Assembly: GCA_012932295.1 (NCBI GenBank)
Contig: JAAONU010000001.1
Location: forward strand, 58,191,693 to 58,255,692
Reading direction: 5' to 3'
DNA: 64,000 bases
DNA from: Cyclina sinensis
Lineage: Eukaryota > Mollusca > Bivalvia > Venerida > Veneridae
Shown here: positions 52,901 to 62,986 of the stretch, one piece after another
How the letters are laid out: the number at the start of each line of letters is the position of its first letter
Numbering within the stretch: position 1 is the stretch's first letter
Program-made: the position numbers and the translations under genes
Notes under the pieces: generated by a model
What the model saw: only the letters and a program-made list of their open reading frames with translations
What the model was told of the DNA's origin: nothing
Database searches by the model: none

Positions 52901-55726
52901 GGCTCAAAACGTAATGTGCAGGGTTAAACTAATTTATTGGGAAGAAAGCATTTGTGGAAATAAAAATAAGAAACAGATAAAAGAAATGAAAAAACAAAGT
53001 ATTTGTTCACTTCTGTGTTTCGGCAAGCTCATCGGAAAATCATATTTTACCATTATTTAGTACGAAGCCAAAACATTTGAACATCTGACAGGGCCAAGGT
53101 CCTCTAGGCTATTTTAGAACAAGAATTTAAAAGGTCGTGACTTTTTTTCTGTAGTTTTCTTGGAAATATTTGCTATAGTATGAATATAAGAGTTTGCCAC
53201 ATGGGCTCATAAGCCTAAATAAGGTTTGAAATTAATATGTTAAAACGATATTTCCATGTAGGTTTTGAGCACAGATTTGTCGCTGATAATGATTATACTT
53301 ATAGAAATTCCAGTTGTGATTGTGAAGAACATAATAACTAAGTTATATATAGCCAAATAAGAAGCCACTGTTTAATGAGAATTACCTTTTTATTTTTATC
53401 GCAGAAGTTCGGTATCTATTTTCAATAATGTAAAACATTTTTTCGAGATAAAAATTATTATCAAAAGCTAAAATCCCCTTCAAGTTCTTTTCATCACTAA
53501 TAATGATCGCATAAAGTATCTAAACTCAATAAGGTTTAATACAATCAATTAATTCTTGGCGATTTATAATAGAAACGTATGTCTATCTAAAGATTGGTCA
53601 TCTTTCTTCAAAAGAATTTTGACAAAGAAAGGTAATGGAAATACACTAAGTCGGTATTTTCTAGCAGATTTCCATTATTCTGACTTTATGTGTTGCACGT
53701 GCATTATCAAACTTGCTAAAATCTGCTAGATCCACTGCACGTATTAAAGTGAATATCAAAAATAAAATCTCGAAAAATTCCTTGAAATGTAATACTCTCC
53801 TGGAATTGTTGTTAAACCATTTATACACCAATCAGCTATTTGAGGTAAATATGCAAGGTAATAGACTGAGCAATCCAAGTTTGATTGGTATGAAGCCCGA
53901 GGTGAATGTGGAAGAAATAAAACATATAGCCCGGGCGTCATACAAATGCTGGAACATACTGGCACAACCATTTAGTAAATTGAAGATCTGAGAAAGCGAT
54001 GCCGTCATAACATGTGTTCTAACGTCAGCAGTAGGTGTTAGATACGGTAGCTGATTTGTGCAATGTCTGTTCTAACGTCAGCAGTAGGTGTTAGATACGG
54101 TAGCTGATTTGTGCAATGTCGTATGAGCGTGTTTTCGGGACGAAAATGCCAAAAGTCGAAAACTCGACAAACGGTTACATATATATGCATTGACATTTAA
54201 AATGACAATTTGTGGCCAGAAATTTCCTGACATTTTACAGATAATGATTACAATATAAAGGTGACAAAGCACAAACCGATCTAGCTAAAACTGTGAAATT
54301 TTTAAAAGAAAAAATTATTAATGCTATTATTCTCTAATATTTGTCAACACATTCCCCCATACCTGAACATTAATTGAAAATATTTGGCTCTTGCTGTACA
54401 ACTACTTGTCGTAAACATTCCGTGACCAGTTGTCATTAGCCGCGCCTGGGAAAACGCGTCGATTAAAACTACTAAAAATTCGTTTGATTCAATTCCCTCG
54501 TGAAGATATTTGAATGATAGAGAAACTGATCATATACTAAGGTAAATCATTAAATATAACGTTATGATTTCACTACTGCTCTTGTGGCCGATTGAGTCAA
54601 AGAATGATAAACAAGTATGTTCCTTGACTGTGCATACACCGGTTGGCGTTTGGAAAAAAAATAATAAAACGGTATGAGAATTTCTTGGAGGGGGTGGAGA
54701 TAAAAGAGACAAAAACAAGACTAGATCGGCTAGTTGCATAACATACGAGAATTCCAAAATATGCATAGAAGCGATACTTGACCTTTTTTGGCAAGTATAA
54801 TTGTCCGAATCACTCCCTTATGTTTGTTTTCTGCTAACTAGCATTAACGCACCTTTCAAGTAAACTCATCTTGACAAGTTTAATGATTTTCAAACATGAA
54901 ATGCACAAATTTATTTCTCTGTTAATTTGCAAAGATGGATGTTTGTGCGGATATGTAAAATATTTAGTTTAAAATTGTTTATTTTACATTGATTTGGAAA
55001 CGAACCCTTGCAACTTACATTACTTGTATGACTGCCCTTTAAGGTTCAAATCTGTTTTCGTCGCTAGCAGGATTAGAAGCAGCGACCTCCGGATTGGAAG
55101 TTCGGAGCTCTGTATTTCGCGCACTGCACTTCCGTTAAGTAAATGTTTGTGTTTAAAAAACATGCAGATAGAGTGTGTAACGCCGTAGTCGTTTGTAAAT
55201 TCATGTTATTTACTATCCGTAATACTGCATGCCTTAACGTAACGTGCTAAACATTTGTAAAACAAATCTTACTGTTGTAAAAAATATGACAAACATTTAT
55301 TGTTGCCTTGAATGAACTAAATATTATTTAAATTTTCTTAGACTGACGAAATGAATAAATGAAAAAAACACCAACAAAAACAATCAAAACATTAAACAAT
55401 ATATTACCGTAGTCAAAGAATATCCAGACAGCACACAGTGCCTCCCCAAACGGCCAGTATCCAAGGACGGTGTGCGTCGCCATAAAGCTCATTGCAGTGA
55501 CGGCAACAGCGACGTCAGTAATAGCTAAATTCACGACGTAATAATTAAACGCCGTCTGCAACTTTTTCTCTGTCTTCACAGCTATTAGGACCATTAAGTT
55601 TCCGAGGATTGTCACCAAGGTTATCGTGTACAGCACAAAAGCAACAATTATTTTGTCCCATGTAACGCCAGTTTTCGGTTCAAGTACCATAGATGTACTA
55701 TTTGTACTATTTGTTAAATTAATCAT
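43266..55726 (-). CDS. Class A GPCR, biogenic-amine (muscarinic/histamine-like) type, three exons
   Basis: Exons 55726-55408, 50697-50568 and 43974-43266 join in phase (319+130+709 = 1158 nt, 385 residues). Both introns have GT/AG ends. Three N-glycosylation sequons occur in the first dozen residues. Then follow GNLMVL (TM1), NLAITD (TM2), Cys98, Asp105 exactly 17 residues before the DRF motif (122-124) and therefore at position 3.32, the amine-binding aspartate, and TM4 with VPPWI. ECL2 has Cys174 as disulfide partner of Cys98. A ~95-residue Ser/Thr-rich third intracellular loop follows, then WLPFH (Trp324, TM6) and NPFLY (360-364, TM7), then a short tail ending in KCF. The Asp-Tyr pair at 105-106 is like muscarinic receptors, but 6.51/6.52 are Phe/His rather than Tyr/Asn, so the ligand is uncertain; an amine is likely. 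It should act at the plasma membrane through a G protein. The introns are 4.7 and 6.6 kb and packed with repeats. Confidence 0.9.
44810..45256 (+). mobile_element. Tandem-core element in GPCR intron 2
   Basis: Three ~145-bp units (anchor CTTACTAATnAGGAAG at 44866 and 45018, CTTCTAGTAAGGAA at ~45160) run into GACGGACGGAC. They end with the hairpin module ATATGCCTCCCTTCAGGGGGCAT at 45230-45252. Start approximate. Confidence 0.6.
45275..45715. repeat. 43-44-bp minisatellite with terminal inverted copy
   Basis: A unit containing GAAGTTGGCAGTAGCAGTAA is repeated about eight times up to ~45650. An inverted copy at ~45660-45692 then reads CTACTGCTGTTACTGCTACT...CCAACTTCAC. The last direct copy and the inverted copy form a long near-perfect hairpin. 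Long poly-Leu/Ala-Val ORFs here are artefacts of the repeat. Confidence 0.85.
46398..46745 (+). mobile_element. Short element with (GACG)n and terminal hairpin
   Basis: It ends GGACGGACGGAC..., then ATTACTATATGTCTCCCATCGGGAGCATAAAAA, the same terminal module as at 41593-41640 and 45230-45252, although the body (AAGGGAGATTATTC...) differs. Left limit approximate. Confidence 0.55.
46746..49575 (+). mobile_element. Host element interrupted by a nested insertion
   Basis: Units of ~150 bp with AAGGGAGATAATT anchors lie at ~46880, 47041, 47187 and 47333. The array is then cut at 47348 and resumes at 49422-49426 with ACTATGCAAGGTAGAATTATGG. It ends with GACGGACGGACGTACGGACGG near 49545-49568. The middle (47349-49421) is another element. 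Confidence 0.6.
47349..49421 (+). mobile_element. Nested tandem-core element with 3' hairpin and CTAA end
   Basis: It starts AAGAGGGTCCATGGGACCC (a perfect hairpin at 47353-47367). It ends with a hairpin at 49389-49418 (GCTCA..CTGTCAC-tat-GTGACAG..TGAGC) whose last C begins the terminal CTAA. AAAC stands on both outer sides (47345-47348, 49422-49425), as for a 4-bp target duplication. The core has eight 145-bp units (ACCAAAATTAAG anchors at 48272, 48417, 48561, 48705, 48851, 48996, 49141, 49285), followed by (GACG)n at 49321-49370. Hairpin plus CTAA recalls Helitron/Helentron ends, but the flanking bases are not the canonical ones. It has no ORF of its own. Confidence 0.7.
49990..50065 (-). 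repeat. Degraded tRNA-like sequence
   Basis: The minus strand carries an intact A box (TGGTCGAGCGG at 50054-50044) with a decayed T-arm. Probably the head of an old SINE in GPCR intron 2. Confidence 0.3.
50568..50697 (-). CDS. GPCR exon 2 (TM3, DRF motif, second loop)
   Basis: A 130-nt exon, easy to miss by ORF length. The acceptor is 'cttctcttttcag', the donor TG/GTAAGAT. It supplies TM3 (VSVFTLILISV), the DRFWSIKW G-protein motif and the start of TM4. Its two leading bases complete Gly107 and its two trailing bases complete Trp150, so both junction phases agree. Confidence 0.93.
51908..51927 (+). other. G-quadruplex motif
   Basis: GGG-T-GGG-T-G7-C-GGGG satisfies the four-G-tract pattern with 1-base loops, which predicts a very stable quadruplex. 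It lies in GPCR intron 1, on the strand opposite to the coding strand. Confidence 0.6.
52319..52729 (-). mobile_element. MITE copy 2, inverse to the 17.6-kb copy
   Basis: 411 bp with the same ~30-bp terminal inverted repeats (CTACCGCTTGCAAAACTGAT / ATCAGTTTTGCAAGCGGTAG) and a full-length match in reverse orientation to 17557-17971. TA precedes it and AA follows, so the duplicated TA has one change or the excision was imprecise. It lies in GPCR intron 1. Confidence 0.8.
52776..52841 (-). repeat. tRNA-Asn-like pseudogene or SINE head
   Basis: The minus strand reads an A box (TGGTCTAGTGG), a pairing anticodon arm (CTGGA-CTGTTAG-TTCAG, anticodon GTT) and partly pairing ends (GGGcGTATC/GATACCC). 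The B box (ATTTCGAATTC) deviates, so it is unlikely to be a working tRNA. It starts ~47 bp beyond the MITE end. Confidence 0.45.
52842..54014. other. GPCR intron 1 sequence, nothing recognised
   Basis: No further exon or repeat supported. A 92-codon plus-strand ORF at 53713-53991 shows no recognisable motif. Confidence 0.35.
54015..54120 (+). repeat. Perfect 53-bp tandem duplication
   Basis: The 53-bp unit starting TGTTCTAACGTCAGCAGTAG occurs twice head to tail (54015-54067, 54068-54120) with no difference. Confidence 0.95.
55408..55726 (-). CDS. GPCR exon 1 (N-terminus to start of TM3)
   Basis: From the ATG at 55726 to the donor G/GTAATAT at 55407. It codes for the glycosylated N-terminus, TM1, TM2, ECL1 and the first half of the TM3 ligand face (CAVWIFFDY). 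Reading on past the donor gives a hydrophobic but meaningless tail. Promoter and 5' UTR lie above 55726 and were not located. Confidence 0.9.
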
Positions 55727-57335
55727 TTTTAGCTGGTTACAGGTGTCTTAATTCTTTATAACAAATAAACGAAATCGACGTGTTTCATCAGACAGAACAA
55801 TCTATAGTAATTCCAACAACAACACACTTTTTTGTTCCGTCTTTAATTTATCTGAAACGACTGGTAGGAAAACAGATACGTAAGAAGATCATGTATGAAA
55901 CAGACACCTGATAACTATTGGCTGTTTCACGTCACGATCTTTAGATACAGAGGCCAGGGAAACCAATGTAGCCATAAAAATGAATATTTTGAACAAAGGA
56001 TGTGCGAAAAATAACTATATTAAGCACAATATTGCTGGGACTCATTTCTACTCAATACATAACAATTATATAATAACAAATAGTATAAATAGAACAACAA
56101 TACAATGTACTGCAATAACTTAGCAGATGTTATATATTGCTAAGTGAGACAAATGGAATCTTTTGTATTGGCCTAGATACAAGTTATTCATACAATATGT
56201 CGGTTTAACTTTGTTGTAGTATTGTAATGTAGTGTAAAGAAAAGTATTACAATAATCTAAAAACATTGAGACTTAAAAGTATACGATTACATAACGTTTG
56301 ATGTCACAAAGGTAAAGGGAGTGTGAGCATACACGATGTTAAAAAGAAAACAATGAAGCTGTATTCACTGTTCTGTTAGACAAATATTGTATTAACCGAG
56401 ACGAGGGCAGTAGTAATTTCAATTTATACAGCACTTCTCAAACGCAAAATCTAAGCCTTAATTTCCTATTTCTTTTATGGACATTCATACAATTCATGGT
56501 ATAAAGTCCCTTTTTGTTAAATGTTATACTCATGAAAATTTAGTACACACTTTTTTCTCTTTGGATATATTTTTAAACTGTGCTTCTTCAAAAGCAAGCT
56601 TATTTGAAGAAAATCTTTTAACATGTTAATGATTTTTAATGTTTGTTATTTCTCAATACAAGTAAAGACAGTTTTTTTGTCGTTTTTTTAATCACCCAAG
56701 AACAATTATAATTCTAAACACCGCTATAATACTGATCAAATATTCTCTGAATATTGCACTTAATTGTTGTAATATTTAGAGACACATTTTCACTCTATAT
56801 ACATTATACACACATATTTTAAATTGGTTTAAAGATTTATAAGTTACAATTAAAGTCAAACAAATATATGATTTTGTATGTTAGTGAGTCCAGAAGTTTC
56901 ATACATGTTTGTGAGTTCTGGCATTGCATAAATATGAAACAAGTAAATATTTTCTTTTATTTAATGACATTACATCAAATAAAAAGGCTTTTAAATGTAG
57001 CACTGTTTCAGATTGATTTCAAAGTGTTGACTAAACTTGGAAATAAGTTACAATTAGACAAAAGTGTGACACACAGACGATGTAATTTAATATAAATAAC
57101 AAAAATACTTAAGTTCTGTCTGATCACTGTCTTACAAAAAGTAATAGAAAATCCTATGTACTGTTTTAATTTGTATTGCAGTGATTGTAGGTTTTCTTTA
57201 ATATATGGAAACAATGCCACTCTGAATGTTCAAATATTTCAGTGAGCTAAAATAAGGAGGACAGGGGAACGGTTACCCCTAGACTAATAACCGAAAAATG
57301 TGATATAATATGAACCTAGCCAATAAAATCAGTCC
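55727..57335. other. Upstream flank of the GPCR gene
   Basis: It would contain the receptor's promoter and 5' UTR. I see no convincing TATA box or upstream exon. Confidence 0.35.
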
Positions 57336-57880
57336 TAAAGCGAATAGGCATTCTGGGAACGACTGGAACTGGAGTATATTATATTTCATGAACATAAATA
57401 AACCAAGGTTTAAAGCGGATAGGCATTCTGGGAACGACTGAAACTGGAGTTTATCATATTTCATGAACATAAATAAACCCAGGTTTAAAGTGGGAGCATT
57501 CTAGAAGCCACTGACCTTGGACGAAATGGTATCAAATGAAATTAACAAACACATCAAAGTGGATAGACATTCTAGATACGACTTATCTTAGACGCTGTAA
57601 TGGCAGACGAACTTTATAAACAAATCAACACTTAAATAAGATATATATTCGTGAGACCACTGGACATGTAAAATCAATTACAATTTAAAAAACAAAACAA
57701 GGTTTCAAGTGAATAGGTATTAAGAAAACCTTTGACCTAGACGAAGAAATTTAAAATAAACTTAACAAACAAAACAATAATTAAATATTAAAAGTGTATT
57801 GGAGTTCTAGAGACCACACGTTTGGACGATGGAATATCAAATAAAACTTTACAAACAAAACAAGATGCCAAGTAGGTAGA
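57336..57880 (+). repeat. Degenerate 75-bp tandem repeat
   Basis: TAAAGCGnATAGGCATTCTGGGAACGACT-type units start at 57336, 57411 and 57486 (75 bp apart). More diverged units continue (near 57555 and beyond) to ~57880. Because 75 is a multiple of 3, the minus strand shows a repeating peptide ORF, which I do not regard as a gene. Confidence 0.7.
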
Positions 57881-58518
57881 CATACGTGAAACAAACTTAT
57901 TTTGTTAAAAACTCTCCGATAATACCATGTTTAGATTTGATTTACAAATTCAGTTTGCACAGTTCTTGGGATTTCCTAGTTAAGTACCCACGTGAATGGA
58001 TTGTACATCTGTAAAACATATCCTCTTTAAACTGCCGTTTATACGAAATGTTTATTCTGGTGAGTTGATTGTTAGTAAAACATTGAACGAATAATAACAG
58101 ATTGCGTTTAGTATTTGTAATTATATTTATCAAATTAATAACTGCAAGCTGTTGCCCAAAACAAACAAACCAAACCAAATCAAACAAATAAACATGAATA
58201 CAGGTGCGTGGCTGTCAGAACTAGATAGAAGAAAACTTTTATTATATTCAATACATCGTCAGCTTTCAAATGTGAGATGTATGCAACTGATAACAATATA
58301 TCATGAGATCGAGACTGCTTGGCACAACAGATAATTCTAACACTATATGCAATTCGCCGACAATAAACAAAGAAGAAATTGAGCGTGATATATTATACAG
58401 TATAGCACTCAGAACACAAGCGCGCGCCCGCTGACGTCACTGCGAATGTCACTGTTAAATAGTGCACACATTTGCACCTCTTATAAATAAACGTACGTGT
58501 TAGAATGGAAATAGATTT

Positions 58519-58672
58519 TTAAATTTTCGTGATCTACCGTCGTATATATCACGGATTCTCGTTCATATGCGTAATTATTTAATCACTCAGGCCTACGGCC
58601 TTCGTGATTAAATTACTACGCATATGAACTCGACACCGTGATATATCAGACGGTATATCACTCAAACTTAAA
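58519..58672. repeat. 154-bp fold-back (hairpin) element
   Basis: The arms ACCGTCGTATATATCACGG...GCGTAATTATTTAATCAC and GTGATTAAATTACTACGC...CCGTGATATATCAGACGGT fold on each other around a ~17-bp loop at 58586-58602 (GGCCTACGGCC). Outer pairs GTGAT/ATCAC and TTTAA/TTAAA extend the arms. It is like a fold-back MITE. Confidence 0.8.
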
Positions 58673-59159
58673 GTCTATTTCCTAAATATAATATACAATA
58701 AAATTACTCTAGTGAGACAATTAATAAAGAAAAGATCTTAATAGCGAATTGTTTTTTTTGTTCTTAATTGTAGACTTGGCGTCTTTAAAATGGCTGATTT
58801 CTGCAAGTTTTTGAATCAGCAAAATTTGTCCAAGTAGCGGAAATTTACTGTTTTTCAACTGTTTGAGTAAATTTTCAAAAAAAGAAAAAAATACTGTTTT
58901 TAATACTACTTATTTGCAATATTGAACGTAGAATTTCAAACGCGTATTTACTTTCTTATTTGCTTCGCTTAAACGAAACTTACAAAGAGTTATTGGGCCT
59001 GTGATGACTTAACATATGGAAAGGAAATGGGCCTTCGCATGTTTTCAATATCTTTACAATTAAATACAACAGAAATGGCATTTTCTGATGAACCTTGTAA
59101 TCTAACATCTTGAGTCAATCGGAAGTAAACACACATATGTATTCACAATTGACATTCGC

Positions 59160-59225
59160 TTCAAATCATATGCGCTACTTCCGGGACTACATCTGAGACA
59201 AGAATCGAGCTGAAAATGAGGTAAG
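59160..59225 (+). promoter_or_regulatory. Possible promoter and first-exon donor
   Basis: CTACTTCCGGG at 59174-59184 matches an ETS-type site common in housekeeping promoters. At 59216 an ATG is followed after two bases by a consensus donor (GTAAGA at 59221). Together these could mark a very short first coding exon of a plus-strand gene, but no second exon was found. Confidence 0.2.
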
Positions 59226-62200
59226 AATTGCACTTATGATTAAATCGTGTAAAACTGGCTTTTTGTTTCAAAAATATCTCGATGCAGCTCGACCGCGCAC
59301 ACACTACAGAATGTTTTTATGTGTTTCTTTTTGCTGTAAATGAAAGAATAGCAGAGAAAAACTTGAAGTCCTGTAGGACTTACTGTCGGGAAGATGGTCA
59401 AACTTTTATGATGTGTTTGTGTCTATATGTTGTGAAAATTATGCAATTGGAACTTTATTTATGCCGAAAAACATGATAAACATGCCACTTAGAGTGACAA
59501 GCTAGGCACTTCCTGTATTACTGCGACGGTTTATTTTTCGATTTATTTGTTCATTGAAATCCTGTCAAATACACATGCATATGTCCCTACTTGTTCATTG
59601 TCTTCGATACTGTTTCATTTCTACAGATAACATGGGATAAGTGAATAATTGTTTTACTCAGAAGGAAAAGTAAGTAAGAATGATTTTTTCGACAATATTG
59701 TTGATTGCCATGGTTATATAGCGCTGCAATTGGAAACTACCCATCTGGTTGAATTATGCCACAAAAAAATGCTAAATGCGGCATTATGTTAAATTTTAGA
59801 TGTATTTAATACCAATTAAGAATAAATTTGATAAATAGTTGGAAACAAGTTTTCACCAACAACATTTGTAGGTTTTTACAATAAAAAGAATCTTGATTTT
59901 GATAATACTGATAACAGAATAGCATAATTTACAGCTAGCTCAAAGTGAATGACTTTTACTTTAAGCGACCGTTTTCATGGTAACCAAGACATTTGCATTG
60001 AGAACAAAGTTATAAAGCTTTCAATGTCTTTATAAAGAAGCTCTGACTTAATTATTTAATGATACCACTAAATAAACATGAATTTTCCATTTACTTAATT
60101 AGAAAATTGACGTAAATATCCATGTAGCTAGAGGTGCTTAATCCAATTATGCATGTACATCATTAAGTCAAACGTAAAAATCGCAGTTTTGGTGTGTCTT
60201 CAGAATGCGTATATGTTTTTCTCTTTGATGTAAATGAAAGAATGGCAGAAAAAAAACGTGCAAAAACGTGTTTGTGAGTGTGTGTGCGTGTGTGTGCGTG
60301 TGTATGTATTAATTCTGTTTAGGAAAACCTTTTTCAATTTTTTCGAAATAACATTTGTTGTTATCCTGTGGCGTTCAATGCTGTTTTATCATTTTCAGTT
60401 ATGCATTATGATGATGACATAATTAATTTTCATAATCATCATTATCATCATCATCATCATCATAAACAACATCATCATTGAAACACCTTTCAACGAGGCA
60501 CTCCTCAAGATAGAGCCAATCGCAAACATAGTGTCATGACTAAAACATATTAACAGCTTAGAGAACTGATTCATTTGAGGCTTACGTGTTTTAAACAAAC
60601 CTCATCCTCATGCGAGGATTTGAATCCTTGAACTTCCGAACCGGAAGCATAAACGTTCGCTACTTAGTTAACGAGGCCCACAAAAGTAATGGTATCCACT
60701 GAGGAACTTGTTGTAAATAAAATGGCCAATGACACTTCGCGTGGATCTTTGAGTAGGATATTGTCACTAATTGAGTTAGCCCTAGCATCGAAACTTTCGT
60801 TTAAAATTTTAAAAAGTGGAAACCGCCAACAATAACATATTTCGATCTTGACAGCAAATTGGTGGGGAAAAGCTGTGCCTCTAAACAAAAAATACAGAAT
60901 GTTCTAAGGTAGAGATATGTAATGTTACATCCTTCTTCATATAACACTATTTTTTCAAACAAAGCCTCAGGTATATTTAAACAAACAAAACTCTGCACAT
61001 GTGCAAGTGATGCCCTCAACATGCAAGTGAAATCAAACTTAAATTCTTTCAAGCAGTCATACTGTTATTGCCATAAATTATGAGTGTTTGCTATAAACTA
61101 AGAGTTTTATTTCAAATGTACACCAAGGCTCTCAGCCACTATAGCACCTGTGACAGTGTACACTTGAAAAGCCCCAGATCAGTCTAATTATTGGTGAAGT
61201 ATGACAATGCAAATCTGACAATGACTCTTGAAAATTGTTCTGTACAAATGAAGTTTCCGTTGACATTTGCAGTATCAGATTTCCAAATGCACTTCGTCAT
61301 GATCTTACTGTGCTTCACTAAAGAAGACTTATTAATGTGATTTAAGGTGGAACAAACACAGATGATGTCTGTATTATCAGTCATTCAAATTCATTGCCTT
61401 TCCTAGTATGAAGGTCCTTGATGTTGTAACAAATAATCACATCTTTTGATTATTTTCAGTTTCTCGTCAAGGTAAGTCAAAGAATTTTGACAATACAAAT
61501 ACAAAAATAGAAAAAAACAGAAGTGGCTAGATAACTTGTCACTAAAATATTTTTCAAAAATATTTATTTTCATAACACATGGAGTAGACAACAAGTACAA
61601 AGCCGCACCATTTACCGTCCGTAATGCTTGTCTCCCTTTGATCTAAAGTGGTTCGTATTTTAAGTTGTACTCGGCGTGCGGTTGCAAAATTCCATCTTAT
61701 GAGCCTGCGTTGTGAGGACTATTCTACGATGTGAGGAGTCTGACCCAAACTGTAATAGAACTAAGTCATCAAACTGCTTTAAGTCTTGAAAAAAAGCAAT
61801 CATCAGGGTAGTTCAATTTTAGGGAACTCTCAAAAGCCCAGACCAATGGACGCCATACTATTTAACCTGTACTTTCAGATGAGCCATGCCTATTTTGAGA
61901 CAGATCAGTCGGAAAGGGAAAAGAGAAGCCACATATAAATTAACTGCGGGGAAGGAATCTCGTTGACAGGTTATGTGTCATCATAATGCCAATGTTTTAG
62001 ATTGGTTAGGCTATTTGTCGGCATGGAAATAGTAAAACATAGAACAGTGCAATGGAATATGTTTATTTAGCACTGAGAATAAAGTTACTGTGATTAAGTT
62101 TATTTCAGGAATGATACAATTGCTATGGCGTCTGAGTAGTTTAAATAAGCTGTATTTAAGTATGAGGTTTCAAAGCCCAAAGATAAATTCACCTTGTGAC

Positions 62201-62821
62201 AAAGGGAAGAATTGTGGGGTCCATATCTGGTACTGGAAGAAACAAAATTGTTTTCTCTTTTTTCATGTAAGTAAAGCCAAATGTGTACCGTCATACAAAA
62301 ATTGTATCCCCCACCCCCCAAACACACACTCCATGTCCTTTGAGGTTGTTTTTTTTTTCGATTTGAAATGTTAGTTTATTTTCCAAAGCGTGTTGTACGC
62401 TCATAAATTTCAAATTTACATTTCATGGCTAGTACAAGTTTCAATGGCAGGGATTGGATACCATACTTTAAGGAGCAGCTGTGCTAGATAATGGGAACAG
62501 ATTAAAACGATAATGGAATACATGGAATATATTGTATCCTAACTGTTACAAAATATGTTAAATAAGGCACGGTTGTTGTCATCTCTGCAACTGTAGATTT
62601 CACAATGAAAATAATCAATTATTTCGTTTTCTGTTGGTATATTTCCGTTCATAGACTTTTTAACTCAAGAATCCAATATGCTTTGTTTTACCTAGTTAAT
62701 AGATAAATGGAAAATGTTTATGTGCGTTTAATTAATCAATGTGCATAAGCAGCTACGTCATATCTGTATTAAACAACAACAACATATCAACTTTTCTCAT
62801 CTTTTGCTATTGGGAATCAGT
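59226..62821. other. Intergenic, repeats only
   Basis: No supported gene. It contains a (GT)n run near 60268-60304, an ATC-rich microsatellite at 60444-60463, a tRNA-like remnant at 60602-60675, and two similar ~58-bp segments at 59307 and 60203 (same direction). Confidence 0.4.
60602..60675 (-). repeat. tRNA-like SINE remnant
   Basis: The minus strand has a perfect B-box arm (GAGGATTCAAATCCTC) and an A-box-like TTAACTAAGTAGCG. The anticodon loop is too short (CTTCC-GGTTC-GGAAG), so it is a decayed tRNA-derived sequence. Confidence 0.4.
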
Positions 62822-62986
62822 ATGTTCCGGAAACAAACGAAGACAATCGATTCATACAATGTTTTCAAGTTTCTACGTAGGATGTTACTAAGGTATATGA
62901 TGCCCTGGAACGCATTTTGCACGACTGTACTTATTGCTTTTTGGATAATTACGACTTATATTCATATTCTAGCCGAGATTGACGCG
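62822..62986 (+). CDS. Putative first exon of a type II membrane protein (partial)
   Basis: The ATG at 62822 opens 55 codons that stay open to a consensus splice donor, GCG/GTAAGT at 62987 (phase 0). The peptide has a basic cytosolic start (MFRKQTK..., KFLRRMLLRY) and then one hydrophobic span of ~20 residues (FCTTVLIAFWIITTYIHI) at ~35-52, followed by acidic residues. That is the layout of a signal anchor as in Golgi glycosyl- or sulfotransferases, but one exon cannot show the family. No second exon is recognisable before the right edge, so the gene would continue outside the window. The frame is also open upstream, but without an earlier in-frame ATG. Confidence 0.4.

Noticed and set aside
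55060..55135. Minus-strand tRNA-like sequence (GGTCGCTGCTTCTAATCC)
   Set aside because: Only a weak B-box resemblance; no A box or pairing arms that I can defend.
55328..55407. Continuation of GPCR exon 1 beyond the donor
   Set aside because: Intron read-through; its hydrophobicity comes from T-rich intron sequence and it lacks the DRY-like motif.
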